Assembly (NCBI GenBank): GCA_902628965.1
Contig: CACOPB010000001.1
Location: 142,491-206,490, forward strand
Direction of reading: 5' to 3'
From: an uncultured Pelagibacteraceae bacterium
Lineage (GTDB): Bacteria; Pseudomonadota; Alphaproteobacteria; Pelagibacterales; Pelagibacteraceae
Length of the DNA: 64,000 nt
Below the pieces are notes generated by a model. The model did not search any database. It had not been told where the DNA came from and saw only the letters and a list, made by a program, of their open reading frames with translations. Below are positions 17,237 through 25,584 of the stretch, in pieces (position 1 is the first letter of the stretch; every line of letters begins with the position of its first letter). A program made the translations under genes and the position numbers.

Positions 17237-18338
17237 CGTTAATCAACAAGACCTTCAGCAAGCATTAAATTATTGTCAAGGTGTCATTGAAAAAAGAAGT
17301 ACACTGCCAATTCTTTCAAATATTTTGTTAGATGCGAGTAATTCACAACTTACTATTACAGCAACTGATCTAGATTTAATATTCATACATCAATTGAACA
17401 ATGTAGAAATTTTAGAAGAGGGCAAAACAACCACAACTTCCTCTATCATGTATGATATTATAAGAAAGTTTAACTCAGGAAAAAAAATAAATCTTTCTTT
17501 AACAGATATAAGTAAATTACAAGTAGAGTCTGAAAAATCTATTTTTAATTTGAATTGTATAAGTGCAACAGAGTTTCCACTTACAGATGAAAATTTTAAT
17601 CAAAATGAATTTATAATTAAATCAAAACAACTTTTGAAACTACTAAATAAGTGTAAATTTTCAGTTTCTAATGATGAAACAAGGCATTATCTAAGTGGTA
17701 TATATTTACATCAAACAGAAGTTGAAGATAAAAACTATTTAACAGCAGTTGCTACTGATAGTCATAGAATGTCTATTTCAAAAATTAGATTAGAGGAAAA
17801 AATTGATTTTGATCCGATAATTTTACCAAAAAAAACAATTTTTCAACTTTGTTCTTTATTAGATAGCTATGACGGAGATGTAAAAGTTTCAAATGTTAAA
17901 TCAAAAATAAAATTTGAATTAAATAATAGTATTCTAATTTCAAAACTTATTGATGGAAAATTTCCTAATTACATTCAAGTTATACCTAAAAATAATCAAA
18001 AAAAATTAGAAATAGAATTAAAATTATTTTTAAATTCTGTTGATAGAGTAGCATCTGTTTCATTAGATAAAAAAGATGGAGTTAAATTCAATTTATCTAA
18101 AGACACTCTGGATCTTTCCGTAAATAATACCAACAGTGGTGACGGTAGAGAAACTTTAAGTGTTAAGTTTGATCATGACTTAGAGATAAGTTTTAACTCA
18201 AGATATTTGATAGATGTTGCTTCACAACTAGATGGAGATAGAGTTGAAATTTTCTTTAATGACACTGGCTCGCCAGCATTAATAAAAGATCCAGGTGATT
18301 TTGATAGTATTTTTGTTGTTATGCCTATGAAGGGCTAA
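17226..18338 (+). CDS. dnaN: DNA polymerase III beta sliding clamp
   Basis: The beta clamp encircles DNA and tethers the replicative polymerase. The 370-residue protein has the three-repeat clamp layout, with the N-terminal KRSTLPILSNILLDA, the middle LSGIYLHQ ... TDSHRMS, and the C-terminal end VVMPMKG, which is close to the family's usual MPMR(L/V) ending. recF does not follow; plsC lies on the other strand and its stop codon overlaps this one by 4 nt (CTAA). Confidence 0.97.
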   Translation: MKFNVNQQDLQQALNYCQGVIEKRSTLPILSNILLDASNSQLTITATDLDLIFIHQLNNVEILEEGKTTTTSSIMYDIIRKFNSGKKINLSLTDISKLQVESEKSIFNLNCISATEFPLTDENFNQNEFIIKSKQLLKLLNKCKFSVSNDETRHYLSGIYLHQTEVEDKNYLTAVATDSHRMSISKIRLEEKIDFDPIILPKKTIFQLCSLLDSYDGDVKVSNVKSKIKFELNNSILISKLIDGKFPNYIQVIPKNNQKKLEIELKLFLNSVDRVASVSLDKKDGVKFNLSKDTLDLSVNNTNSGDGRETLSVKFDHDLEISFNSRYLIDVASQLDGDRVEIFFNDTGSPALIKDPGDFDSIFVVMPMKG

Positions 18339-19036
18339 TTAATTAAGTCTAACTCTGAATAAATATTGTTTTCAAGAATTTGAATAAAGTTTTCTTTTGT
18401 TAATCCAGAAGGAATTGGTTTTAGAATAGAGATTGTAATAGTTCTATTAGATTTTTTTTCTCCTTTTTTAGGCCACACGTACCCAGAATTAATTGCAACT
18501 GGCTGACAAGTAATATTTAGCTGTTCATAAATTTTCGAAGCGCCTTTTTTTAAAGGTGGTCTTTCATTTGGAAGAACCCTAGTTCCTTGAGGAAAAATAA
18601 TTAAAGGTCTGTTAGAAGTAGTTATCATTTTTGAAATATCATCAAAAAAACCCAAGTTATCTTTTGTAATTTTATTTCTTTTTATTGAAATTGATCCTAT
18701 TTTTTTTAAGTACCAACCAAATATTGGGATTAACAATAATTCTTTTTTTAGAATAAATATAGGTGAGTTAAAGATTGTTTGTAAATAAAAAGTTTCAAAC
18801 ATTGATTGATGAGATGCTGCTATAAAAAATTTTTCATTATTAATAATATTTTCCCTTCCTTTGATTGAAATTTTTACTGAAAGAACAAATCTTAAACAAA
18901 AACTGGCCCAATGGCCCATCAATTTACCTCCCATTAAAACAATTTGTTTTGGCAAAAAAAATGATGGTAAAAAAATTATCGAAATAAAAACGATTCCAGT
19001 GAAAAATAATATTGAAAATAAAAAGTTTCTTATCAT
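18335..19036 (-). CDS. plsC: 1-acyl-sn-glycerol-3-phosphate acyltransferase
   Basis: PlsC adds the second acyl chain to lysophosphatidic acid at the inner membrane. The protein has an N-terminal hydrophobic segment (FLFSILFFTGIVFISIIFL), the catalytic H-x4-D-type motif in ASHQSMFETFY (E replaces D at the last position), and IIFPQGTRVLP, matching the FPEGTR block with Q for E. These two variations are also seen in some alphaproteobacterial homologues. I chose the ATG at 19036 (233 residues) over a TTG three codons upstream. It follows lysA. Confidence 0.88.
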   Translation of the reverse strand: MIRNFLFSILFFTGIVFISIIFLPSFFLPKQIVLMGGKLMGHWASFCLRFVLSVKISIKGRENIINNEKFFIAASHQSMFETFYLQTIFNSPIFILKKELLLIPIFGWYLKKIGSISIKRNKITKDNLGFFDDISKMITTSNRPLIIFPQGTRVLPNERPPLKKGASKIYEQLNITCQPVAINSGYVWPKKGEKKSNRTITISILKPIPSGLTKENFIQILENNIYSELDLIN

Positions 19037-19048
19037 TTTTGTCAAAAG

Positions 19049-20263
19049 CTAAATTATATCTTTATGCTTTTGTCTTTTTCTTATTACTTTAATTTTTGAT
19101 CCCTTTATTAATAATTCTATTGGTTTAGGTCTTAAATTATAATTTGAGCTAAGTGACATTCCATAAGCTCCTACATCACATATTGCTATTAAATCTTTTT
19201 CTCTCAAAACTTGAAACTTTTTTATTGTAACAAATTTATCTGTACTTTCACAAATAGGACCTACAAATTCATATGGTTTTTTAGATTTTTTGTTAGATTT
19301 TATAACAGGTAAGGTTTTATGAAATGCACCATACAAGGCAGGTCTCATTAAATCGTTCATTGCGGCATCTAAAATGATAAATTTTTTACTCCCACTATCT
19401 TTTATATAGATTATTTTTGACACCAATGTACCGGTATCGCCAATAATTGATCTACCTGGCTCAAATATAATTTTAACTTTATGTTTTCTTAAAAATTTAA
19501 GGATAGCAGTGTTGTATTTTTTATAATTAAGTTTTTTATTTTTATCAGTATAAGTAATGCCCATGCCTCCACCTAAATCTATAAATTCAAATTTATGATT
19601 TGTTTTATTGAGAATTCGACTAACCGCTTTAAGCATTTTTTCATAGGGTTTATGGTCTAAAATTTGACTGCCTATATGTACGCTTAGACATTTTAAATCA
19701 ATATTTTTTGAATTTTTGCAATAATTTATAATTTCATAGAATGTATTTTTGTTTACACCAAATTTATTTTCTTTTTTCCCAGTGGATATTTGACTTAATG
19801 TTTTTGCATCTGTGTTGGGGTTTAGTCTTACACCAATTTTTATTCTTTTATTTTTTGATTTTGCTATTCGATTTATTTCTTTTATTTCACTTAAAGACTC
19901 AGCGTTAATAAGCAAAATTTTTTTATCAATAGCAAAGCCGATTTCACTTGTTGTTTTACCAACACCAGAAAATACTATTTTGCTTGGATTAATTCCTGCT
20001 TTAAGTGCCATCATCAATTCTCCTACTGAAACAACATCAGCACCTAACCCAAATTTTTTTATTTCTTTAATTATGTTAACATTTGTGTTGGATTTAACTG
20101 CAAAGCAGATAAGTGGTGAAAAAGATCTGAAGTTTTTTTTAAAATTATTAATATTTTCTTTTAATTTAGAATAGGAGTAAGAATAAAATGGAGTTCCAAA
20201 TTTATTAGCAATTTTTTGAAGATTAATTTTTTCTATTGTTAATTTTTTGTTTATGTATTTCAT
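19049..20263 (-). CDS. lysA: Diaminopimelate decarboxylase
   Basis: LysA is a PLP enzyme that makes L-lysine from meso-diaminopimelate. The 404-residue protein has the PLP lysine in CFAVKSNTNVN and conserved segments VSVGELMMAL, SVHIGSQI, DLGGGMGI and FEPGRSIIG. The catalytic Cys motif PICESTDKF and the YGMSLSSNYN segment are present. Its ATG overlaps the stop of the small lipoprotein gene by one base. The argH-lipoprotein-lysA order is typical of many proteobacteria. Confidence 0.97.
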   Translation of the reverse strand: MKYINKKLTIEKINLQKIANKFGTPFYSYSYSKLKENINNFKKNFRSFSPLICFAVKSNTNVNIIKEIKKFGLGADVVSVGELMMALKAGINPSKIVFSGVGKTTSEIGFAIDKKILLINAESLSEIKEINRIAKSKNKRIKIGVRLNPNTDAKTLSQISTGKKENKFGVNKNTFYEIINYCKNSKNIDLKCLSVHIGSQILDHKPYEKMLKAVSRILNKTNHKFEFIDLGGGMGITYTDKNKKLNYKKYNTAILKFLRKHKVKIIFEPGRSIIGDTGTLVSKIIYIKDSGSKKFIILDAAMNDLMRPALYGAFHKTLPVIKSNKKSKKPYEFVGPICESTDKFVTIKKFQVLREKDLIAICDVGAYGMSLSSNYNLRPKPIELLIKGSKIKVIRKRQKHKDII

Positions 20264-20394
20264 TAAGCTAAGATAACTGAAATTTCTTTTATTTCTGCTT
20301 TTTTATCCGGATCTACGTATTTAGGATCACCTTTCTTTCCACAAGAAATAACTGTACAAAATAACAATACAATTATAGTAAATTTCTTAATCAT
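20263..20394 (-). CDS. lptM: LptM/LppL-like small lipoprotein
   Basis: This 43-residue protein starts MIKKFTIIVLLFC and has a lipobox VISC at residues 15-18, followed by GKKGDPKYVDP. The CG-x-KG-x-x-x-x-P pattern right after the lipidated cysteine is the hallmark of LptM (YifL), which in E. coli helps LptD oxidative maturation in the outer membrane. Its stop overlaps lysA by one base and its start overlaps the argH end by 8 bp. A lipoprotein next to lysA (LppL) is known in Pseudomonas. Family identity is good; the LptD role is inferred. Confidence 0.85.
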   Translation of the reverse strand: MIKKFTIIVLLFCTVISCGKKGDPKYVDPDKKAEIKEISVILA

Positions 20395-21781
20395 TTTTTT
20401 TTTTATATTTCATTATCATTTTTTTAATATTATCAAAAGAAGTTCCACCATAAGATTTTTTCGAATTAATTGAATTTTTTAAATTAAATACTTTTAATAC
20501 GTCATCTTTAAGTTTAGGTTCAATTTTTCTTAATTCCTCTAAAGTTAACTCATTTAATTTTTTTTTTCTTTTTTCAGCAAAATTAACTACAGCAGCAGTT
20601 TTTTGATATGCTTTTCTAAAAGACATTGAGTGATTTTTTACAAGATGGTCAGCTAAATCAGTTGCTGTAGTGTATCCAGAATTAGCAAGTTCTAACATTT
20701 TACTCTTATTTGGATTACAATTTTTTAGTATTTCATCAAAAATTTTTAAACAATTATTTAAATTATCATTAGATTTAAAAACAATCTCTTTATCATCTTG
20801 TAAATCTTTAAAATAAGACAATGGCAAGCCTTTTAAAATTGTAAGCATCGATAACAAATTTCCATAAGCACTCCCTGATTTTCCACGCAAGTACTCAAGA
20901 AGATCAGGATTTTTCTTTTGTGGCATTATTGATGATCCTGTAACAACTTTATCAGATAAATTGATCAAGTTAAAACCATCAGAATTCCAAATAATTAAAT
21001 CTTCAGCGATTCTAGAAATATGCATAGCACACACAGATGAAGCAAACAAAAAATCCAATACAAAATCTCTATCCGAAACTGTATCAATAGAATTATTTGT
21101 GGGTATTTTAAAACCAAGTTTTCTAGTTGTATAATTTCTATCTATATTAAATGATGTTCCGGCTAATGCCGCAACACCTAAGGGATTTTCATTTAAACTG
21201 TTTAAATTATTTAAAAATCTTTTTTTATCTCTATTAAACATTTCTACATAAGACATTAAATAATGTGCAAAAGAAATAGCTTGGGCATTTTTAAGATGTG
21301 TAAATCCAGGCATAATAGTCTCAACATTTTTTTCAGCTAATTTGATTGTGCTCTTAATAACTTTATTAATATTATCATTTATTTCGTTAGTTGAATTTTT
21401 CATCCAAATTTTAAAATCAGTAATAACTTGATCATTTCTTGATCTTCCAGTGTGAACATAGCCAGCTTCTTCACCTATAATTTGAAAAAGTCTCTTTTCT
21501 ATATTCATATGAATATCTTCATATTTTTTATTAAACTCAAATTTATTGTTTGTAATTTCCTTATCAATTTTTGCTAACCCATAAACAATTTTATTTTTTA
21601 TTTTAAATGAAATTATTTTTTGTTTAAAAAGCATTTCAACATGAGCAATCGATCCCTGAATGTCTTCTTTATAAAGTCTTTTATCAATATCTATTGAATT
21701 ACCGACTTTTTGAAACAAACTTGATACCTTTTTTTTTATTCTTGTGTTCCAGATTGCTTGGTTGTTTTTATTTTTTGCCAT
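20387..21781 (-). CDS. argH: Argininosuccinate lyase
   Basis: ArgH splits argininosuccinate into arginine and fumarate, the last step of arginine biosynthesis. The 464-residue protein has the fumarase/aspartase superfamily signature GSSIMPQKKNPD, HTGRSRNDQV near residue 115 and the catalytic-region TTATDLADHLVK. Length is normal. It heads the argH-lptM-lysA-plsC minus-strand operon and is divergent from the TlpA-like gene with only 24 bp between start codons. Confidence 0.97.
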   Translation of the reverse strand: MAKNKNNQAIWNTRIKKKVSSLFQKVGNSIDIDKRLYKEDIQGSIAHVEMLFKQKIISFKIKNKIVYGLAKIDKEITNNKFEFNKKYEDIHMNIEKRLFQIIGEEAGYVHTGRSRNDQVITDFKIWMKNSTNEINDNINKVIKSTIKLAEKNVETIMPGFTHLKNAQAISFAHYLMSYVEMFNRDKKRFLNNLNSLNENPLGVAALAGTSFNIDRNYTTRKLGFKIPTNNSIDTVSDRDFVLDFLFASSVCAMHISRIAEDLIIWNSDGFNLINLSDKVVTGSSIMPQKKNPDLLEYLRGKSGSAYGNLLSMLTILKGLPLSYFKDLQDDKEIVFKSNDNLNNCLKIFDEILKNCNPNKSKMLELANSGYTTATDLADHLVKNHSMSFRKAYQKTAAVVNFAEKRKKKLNELTLEELRKIEPKLKDDVLKVFNLKNSINSKKSYGGTSFDNIKKMIMKYKKKND

Positions 21782-21805
21782 GATATTTAATTATACCTAT
21801 TTAAC

Positions 21806-22315
21806 ATGAGATTTTTAATAATATTTATTTTTTTGATAACAAATGTTGTAGCTGAAGAACTACCTGGAATTAAAAATATTGTTATACATAAAGTACCAAA
21901 AACATATGATAATGTTATTTTTATAGACAAAAAAGATCAAAAAATTAATATCAATGAATATAGAGGCAACTTATTGGTATTAAACTTTTGGGCAACTTGG
22001 TGTGAACCTTGTAAAGAAGAAATGCCATCGTTAGACAAACTTCAAGCTAATCCAGAATTGGATAAAATTAAAATTTTTGCAATCAATATTGGTAAAGAAA
22101 ATTCAAACAAAGTTAATAAATTTTTTAAAGATTTTAATATTAAAAATTTCGAATCTTATTTTGATCCACCTACTACATTAGCAAAAATTTTTTCTTTAAG
22201 AGGTGTCCCTACATCAATTTTAATAAATAAAGAGGGTCAAGAATTTGCTAGAATAATAGGTTCAATTGATTTTGAGGATAAAAATTTTGTTAGTTGGATA
22301 AAAAAATATAATTAA
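21806..22315 (+). CDS. TlpA-like membrane-exported thioredoxin
   Basis: The 169-residue protein has an N-terminal signal or anchor (FLIIFIFLITNVVA) and a thioredoxin fold with the redox pair C66-EP-C69 in NFWATWCEPCKEEMPSL. The cis-Pro segment is RGVPTSIL. TlpA proteins reduce periplasmic disulfides, for example during cytochrome c oxidase assembly. A TlpA gene divergent from argH is conserved in alphaproteobacteria. Its stop overlaps the stop of the HIG1 gene by 4 nt (TTAA). The exact partner is unknown. Confidence 0.88.
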   Translation: MRFLIIFIFLITNVVAEELPGIKNIVIHKVPKTYDNVIFIDKKDQKININEYRGNLLVLNFWATWCEPCKEEMPSLDKLQANPELDKIKIFAINIGKENSNKVNKFFKDFNIKNFESYFDPPTTLAKIFSLRGVPTSILINKEGQEFARIIGSIDFEDKNFVSWIKKYN

Positions 22316-22515
22316 TTTTTAAAAAAATAAGCAAAGCCAACTAAAGCAATAATAGCAATAAACTGCAAAATAACTCTTAACTGCATTAATTTATTTGAAT
22401 ATTTTTTACTTGTCTCTCCTCCCTTAAAAAGAGTCCCTATACCTAAAATTAGAACTACTCCAACAGCTATCAAAAGAGCAATTGATAAAACTTTTACTAA
22501 TATTCCTGAAATCAT
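22312..22515 (-). CDS. HIG1-domain twin-transmembrane protein
   Basis: From the ATG at 22515 the protein is 67 residues with two membrane helices (about 4-28 and 48-65). Between them, the polar loop GGETSKKYSNKLMQLRVILQ carries the R-x3-Q part of the HIG1 motif. Bacterial HIG1 proteins are homologues of mitochondrial respiratory supercomplex factors. A longer frame from 22620 would overlap the divergent esterase start and adds a non-conserved, Cys-rich stretch, so I reject it. Confidence 0.8.
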   Translation of the reverse strand: MISGILVKVLSIALLIAVGVVLILGIGTLFKGGETSKKYSNKLMQLRVILQFIAIIALVGFAYFFKN

Positions 22516-22564
22516 TTTTTTATTATAGATTGTGTTTTGACATAAAAAACATAATTTATCTACT

Positions 22565-23215
22565 ATGACATTTTGCCTAGATTCAATAATTATTAAACCA
22601 AAAAATGATGTAGAAATCAAAAATGCAGTTATTTTACTTCATGGTTATGGAGGCGATGGAAAGGATATAAGCATGCTTTCTTTAAACTGGAAAAGACATA
22701 TGCCTAATACAATCTTTATTTGTCCTAATGGTCATGAACCATGCTCTATAAATCCTTCAGGTTACCAGTGGTTTGATTTAACTAAAGAAGACTCTGATTA
22801 CATATTAGAGCAATCAATTAAAGCCGAAGAAGTTTTAAAAAAATTAATTAATGAAATAAAACAAGAGTTTAAGTTATCAAATAATCAAATTTGTTTATCA
22901 GGATTCAGTCAGGGCTGCATGATGTCTTTAAATGTTGGTCTTACATCTGAAGAAAAATTTTTATGTATAGTTGGTTTTTCTGGAAAAATAATTAATCAAA
23001 AAGATTTGAAAAAAAGAATCAAAAATAATACTGAAACATTACTTATACACGGTGAAGCAGATCAAATTGTCTCATCAACGCATTTACTAGAAGCAAAGGA
23101 TTTTTTAATTAGAAATAATGTTAAAGTTGATACATTATTAATAAAAAATTGTGATCATAATATTCCGATTGAGGCATCAAGTACAGCTTTAAATTTTATC
23201 TTAAAAAAAATTTAA
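22565..23215 (+). CDS. Carboxylesterase/phospholipase-type alpha/beta hydrolase
   Basis: The 216-residue protein has the nucleophile elbow GFSQG with Ser115, the oxyanion segment LLHGYGGDG, the acid in HGEADQIV and the His in NCDHNIP. This is the family that includes carboxylesterase II and acyl-protein thioesterase-like enzymes (COG0400). The substrate is unknown. It is divergent from the HIG1 gene with about 50 bp between start codons. Confidence 0.85.
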   Translation: MTFCLDSIIIKPKNDVEIKNAVILLHGYGGDGKDISMLSLNWKRHMPNTIFICPNGHEPCSINPSGYQWFDLTKEDSDYILEQSIKAEEVLKKLINEIKQEFKLSNNQICLSGFSQGCMMSLNVGLTSEEKFLCIVGFSGKIINQKDLKKRIKNNTETLLIHGEADQIVSSTHLLEAKDFLIRNNVKVDTLLIKNCDHNIPIEASSTALNFILKKI

Positions 23216-23263
23216 CATCTCTTATTATTGATAAATTTGTTTAACTAAGTTAAAATTAAATAA

Positions 23264-23833
23264 ATGAATAGCTTTATTGAACAAAATGTTTCATTAGAAA
23301 AGTGTCCAGCATTAGTACTTAATGCTGACTACAGACCTTTGAGTTATTACCCTTTATCTTTATGGTCATGGCAGGATACAGTTAAATCAGTTTTTCTTGA
23401 TCGAGTTATTATTGTCAGTAATTATGATAGAACTATAAGAAGTCCATCTTTTAATATGAAATTACCAAGTGTAATCGCATTAAAAGATTATATTGTTCCT
23501 CAAAGCAAGCCAAGTTTTACAAGATTTAACGTGTTTCTAAGAGATAAGTTTTCCTGTCAATATTGTGGAAGCAATGAGGAGTTAACTTTTGATCATCTAT
23601 TACCTAGATCAAAAGGGGGCGAAACTAATTGGGATAATGTCGTAACAGCTTGTTCTGCCTGCAATGTAAAAAAAGGAGGAAAATTATTAAAAAATTCAGG
23701 TATGAAATTATATCAGCAACCTTATCGACCTTCTACAGAGGATCTACATAAAAATGGTAAACATTTTCCACCAAATTTCTTACATAAAAGCTGGATGGAC
23801 TATCTATATTGGGATGTAGAGTTAGAGGCTTAA
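23264..23833 (+). CDS. HNH endonuclease-domain protein
   Basis: The 189-residue protein carries an HNH/McrA-type nuclease domain at about residues 95-140: zinc pairs C98-QY-C101 and C130-SA-C133 around the catalytic D110-H111 (TFDHLLPRSKGGETNWDNVV). The N-terminal half (LVLNADYRPLSYYPLSLWSWQD) matches a chromosomal HNH family widespread in alphaproteobacteria and not tied to restriction systems. No methylase or toxin partner is adjacent. Its stop overlaps the coq7 stop by 4 nt. Confidence 0.85.
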   Translation: MNSFIEQNVSLEKCPALVLNADYRPLSYYPLSLWSWQDTVKSVFLDRVIIVSNYDRTIRSPSFNMKLPSVIALKDYIVPQSKPSFTRFNVFLRDKFSCQYCGSNEELTFDHLLPRSKGGETNWDNVVTACSACNVKKGGKLLKNSGMKLYQQPYRPSTEDLHKNGKHFPPNFLHKSWMDYLYWDVELEA

Positions 23834-24363
23834 ATTTTCTCAGAGATATTTATTGCAATTCTAGAGCCGGTTTTAATAATTTTATCTAACAATAAATAGG
23901 GTCCTTTTTTTGTTGCACCTTCATTATACGCAATATCCTTATGGTCTATTTCATCTTGTCTAAATTTTGAAATCTTTTTTTTTAAATCTTTCTCACTCTT
24001 ATCTAGCTGGTTAATTTGATTTAAGTAATGTTCATCTATAACTTCTTCAACAGAGGCAGTACATAACATTGCAGCTTTTTTTCCAAGTAAAGTTGATCCA
24101 AATCCTAGTCCAACACCTAATAAATCCCACAAAGGTAAAAATTTAGTTGGTTTTATATTTCTTTTTTTAATTTCATTTTCAAAAAATTCACAATGCTCTT
24201 TTTCATGAACCTTCATTTCTTCAATAGTTTTTTTAAGATTTTCATCTTTTACAAAAGTATTTAAAGCTAGCAATTGCCCTTCGTAAATCTTAACCGCTCC
24301 ACGTTCTCCTGCGTGGTCAACTCTTATGAATTCTTCAACTCTTCTTTTATTAATTTTTGTCAT
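23830..24363 (-). CDS. coq7: Demethoxyubiquinone hydroxylase Coq7
   Basis: Coq7 is a di-iron monooxygenase that hydroxylates demethoxyubiquinone in the penultimate step of ubiquinone synthesis. The 177-residue protein has the carboxylate and His ligands in RVDHAGERGAVKIYEGQ, MKVHEKEHCEFFE, ASVEEVIDEHY and FRQDEIDHKD, the ferritin-like E-x2-H pattern. It is the third ubiquinone gene in the window after ubiE and ubiB. It overlaps dsbB by 14 bp. Confidence 0.95.
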   Translation of the reverse strand: MTKINKRRVEEFIRVDHAGERGAVKIYEGQLLALNTFVKDENLKKTIEEMKVHEKEHCEFFENEIKKRNIKPTKFLPLWDLLGVGLGFGSTLLGKKAAMLCTASVEEVIDEHYLNQINQLDKSEKDLKKKISKFRQDEIDHKDIAYNEGATKKGPYLLLDKIIKTGSRIAINISEKI

Positions 24364-24832
24364 AGTTTATATAAATCTTTGAACTACTAATAGTTATTAG
24401 CAAAGAAATCAAAGTATTATAACTTGTGAGCGATAATCCTATAATTCTAAATGTCACATCTTTGCAATTTATATTTTTTTCTTGTAATTGTTTTAATATA
24501 TCTTCTTTAGATACTAAATCTGACCCTTTTTTTAAATCACAAACTAACGATTCCTCAATGAAACCTTGTTCAATACCTAGATGATATAAAGATAAAATTG
24601 TAGCAGCTAAAAAAACCAAGATAAGCAAAAGTATGAAATATTTTTCAAGATGAATAAATTTATAATTTAGTACAATAATTATTATAGCCATTAAGTATGG
24701 AATTCTCTCTAAAATACATAAGTTACAAGGTTGATGACCTAAAACATATTCAATAAAAAATGCTGAAGATAAAGCAATAATGCTGATTAAAAAAATTAAT
24801 TTTAAGGTAACTGTTTTGTTAATCTCAACCAT
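24350..24832 (-). CDS. dsbB: Disulfide bond formation protein B
   Basis: DsbB reoxidises DsbA by passing electrons to ubiquinone in the membrane. The 160-residue protein has four hydrophobic helices, the quinone-proximal pair C36-NL-C39 in GHQPCNLCILERIP, and a second periplasmic pair C98 and C123. The overlap with coq7, a quinone biosynthesis gene, may be chance. No dsbA lies in the window. It overlaps the DedA-type gene by 8 bp. Confidence 0.9.
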   Translation of the reverse strand: MVEINKTVTLKLIFLISIIALSSAFFIEYVLGHQPCNLCILERIPYLMAIIIIVLNYKFIHLEKYFILLLILVFLAATILSLYHLGIEQGFIEESLVCDLKKGSDLVSKEDILKQLQEKNINCKDVTFRIIGLSLTSYNTLISLLITISSSKIYINYDKN

Positions 24833-25430
24833 TAAATTTAAAAAATAAATAAATAATAATAAATATTATAACTATAATAATTCCAATTATGGTGAACCAT
24901 TTTGATCCATGTTTTTCCATGTATTCTGTAAATAATTCTCCAAATTTATAAGATAAAAAGGCAACTATAAAAAATCTAAGGCTTCTTGAAATTAAGCTAA
25001 CAATTATAAAAACAGGAAGATTAAAAGCGATTAAGCCACTTGAAATCGTAAATGCTTTATAAGGTAATGGTGTAAAGCCAGCCAAAAAAAGAATACTCAG
25101 CCATGCGAGGAATCCACTACCTTGGGACATGCTGAATTTTAAATTTTCAACTTTATCTTGATATCCATAAAATTCGATTACATACATTGCTAAATCAAAA
25201 AATAAATATCCAATTAAATACCCAAATATTCCACCTAGAACTGAAAATATTGATGCTATCAAAAATATTTTAAAATATTCCTTTTTTCTAGCAATAACCA
25301 TTGGAATTATCATTGCATCTGGAGGTATAGGAAAAAAAGAACTTTCTATAAAAGAAACAAACCCTAAATAAAAATTAGAACTTTTATGTGCAGCTAATTC
25401 TAAACATTTTTTGTAAAGCGTTTGAAACAT
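24825..25430 (-). CDS. DedA/SNARE-associated (VTT domain) membrane protein
   Basis: The 201-residue protein has several membrane helices and the VTT-domain features: an early FIESSFFPIPPDAMIIPMV re-entrant-type segment, GYLIGYLFF, and LAGFTPLPYKAFTISSG followed by a basic RSLRFF region. It is closest to the YqaA-type branch of DedA proteins. These are implicated in lipid carrier or phospholipid flipping. It heads the dedA-dsbB-coq7 operon and is divergent from the tRNA-Leu gene. Confidence 0.85.
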   Translation of the reverse strand: MFQTLYKKCLELAAHKSSNFYLGFVSFIESSFFPIPPDAMIIPMVIARKKEYFKIFLIASIFSVLGGIFGYLIGYLFFDLAMYVIEFYGYQDKVENLKFSMSQGSGFLAWLSILFLAGFTPLPYKAFTISSGLIAFNLPVFIIVSLISRSLRFFIVAFLSYKFGELFTEYMEKHGSKWFTIIGIIIVIIFIIIYLFFKFNG

Positions 25431-25492
25431 TTTTTGGTTTTAATATAAATTTAGTTCTTATACTATTTAAATATAATTTAATTGAATACCTA

Positions 25493-25577
25493 GGGCGAAT
25501 GGCGGAACTGGTAGACGCGCACGACTCAAAATCGTGTTTCGCAAGAAGTGAGAGTTCGATTCTCTCTTCGCCCACCA
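25493..25577 (+). tRNA. tRNA-Leu (anticodon CAA), CCA encoded
   Basis: The acceptor strand GGGCGAA (25493-25499) pairs with TTCGCCC (25567-25573), and CCA is encoded. The anticodon arm CACGA-CTCAAAA-TCGTG gives anticodon CAA for leucine UUG codons. A long variable arm follows, and the T arm contains the GTTCGATTC loop. The 85-nt size with a variable arm is right for tRNA-Leu. The next start codon is only 7 nt after the tRNA 3' end. Confidence 0.97.
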
Positions 25578-25584
25578 AGTAACT

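Noticed and set aside
22516..22620. Longer start for the HIG1 protein
   Set aside because: It overlaps the divergent esterase gene and adds a non-conserved segment; ATG 22515 gives a normal HIG1 protein.
23264..23833. HNH protein as part of a restriction or toxin system
   Set aside because: No methylase, specificity or immunity gene lies nearby, and the full-length protein matches a chromosomal family found in many alphaproteobacteria.
25384..25582. Protein frames on both strands across tRNA-Leu
   Set aside because: Their central part is the tRNA gene itself; this is a common false gene at tRNA loci.
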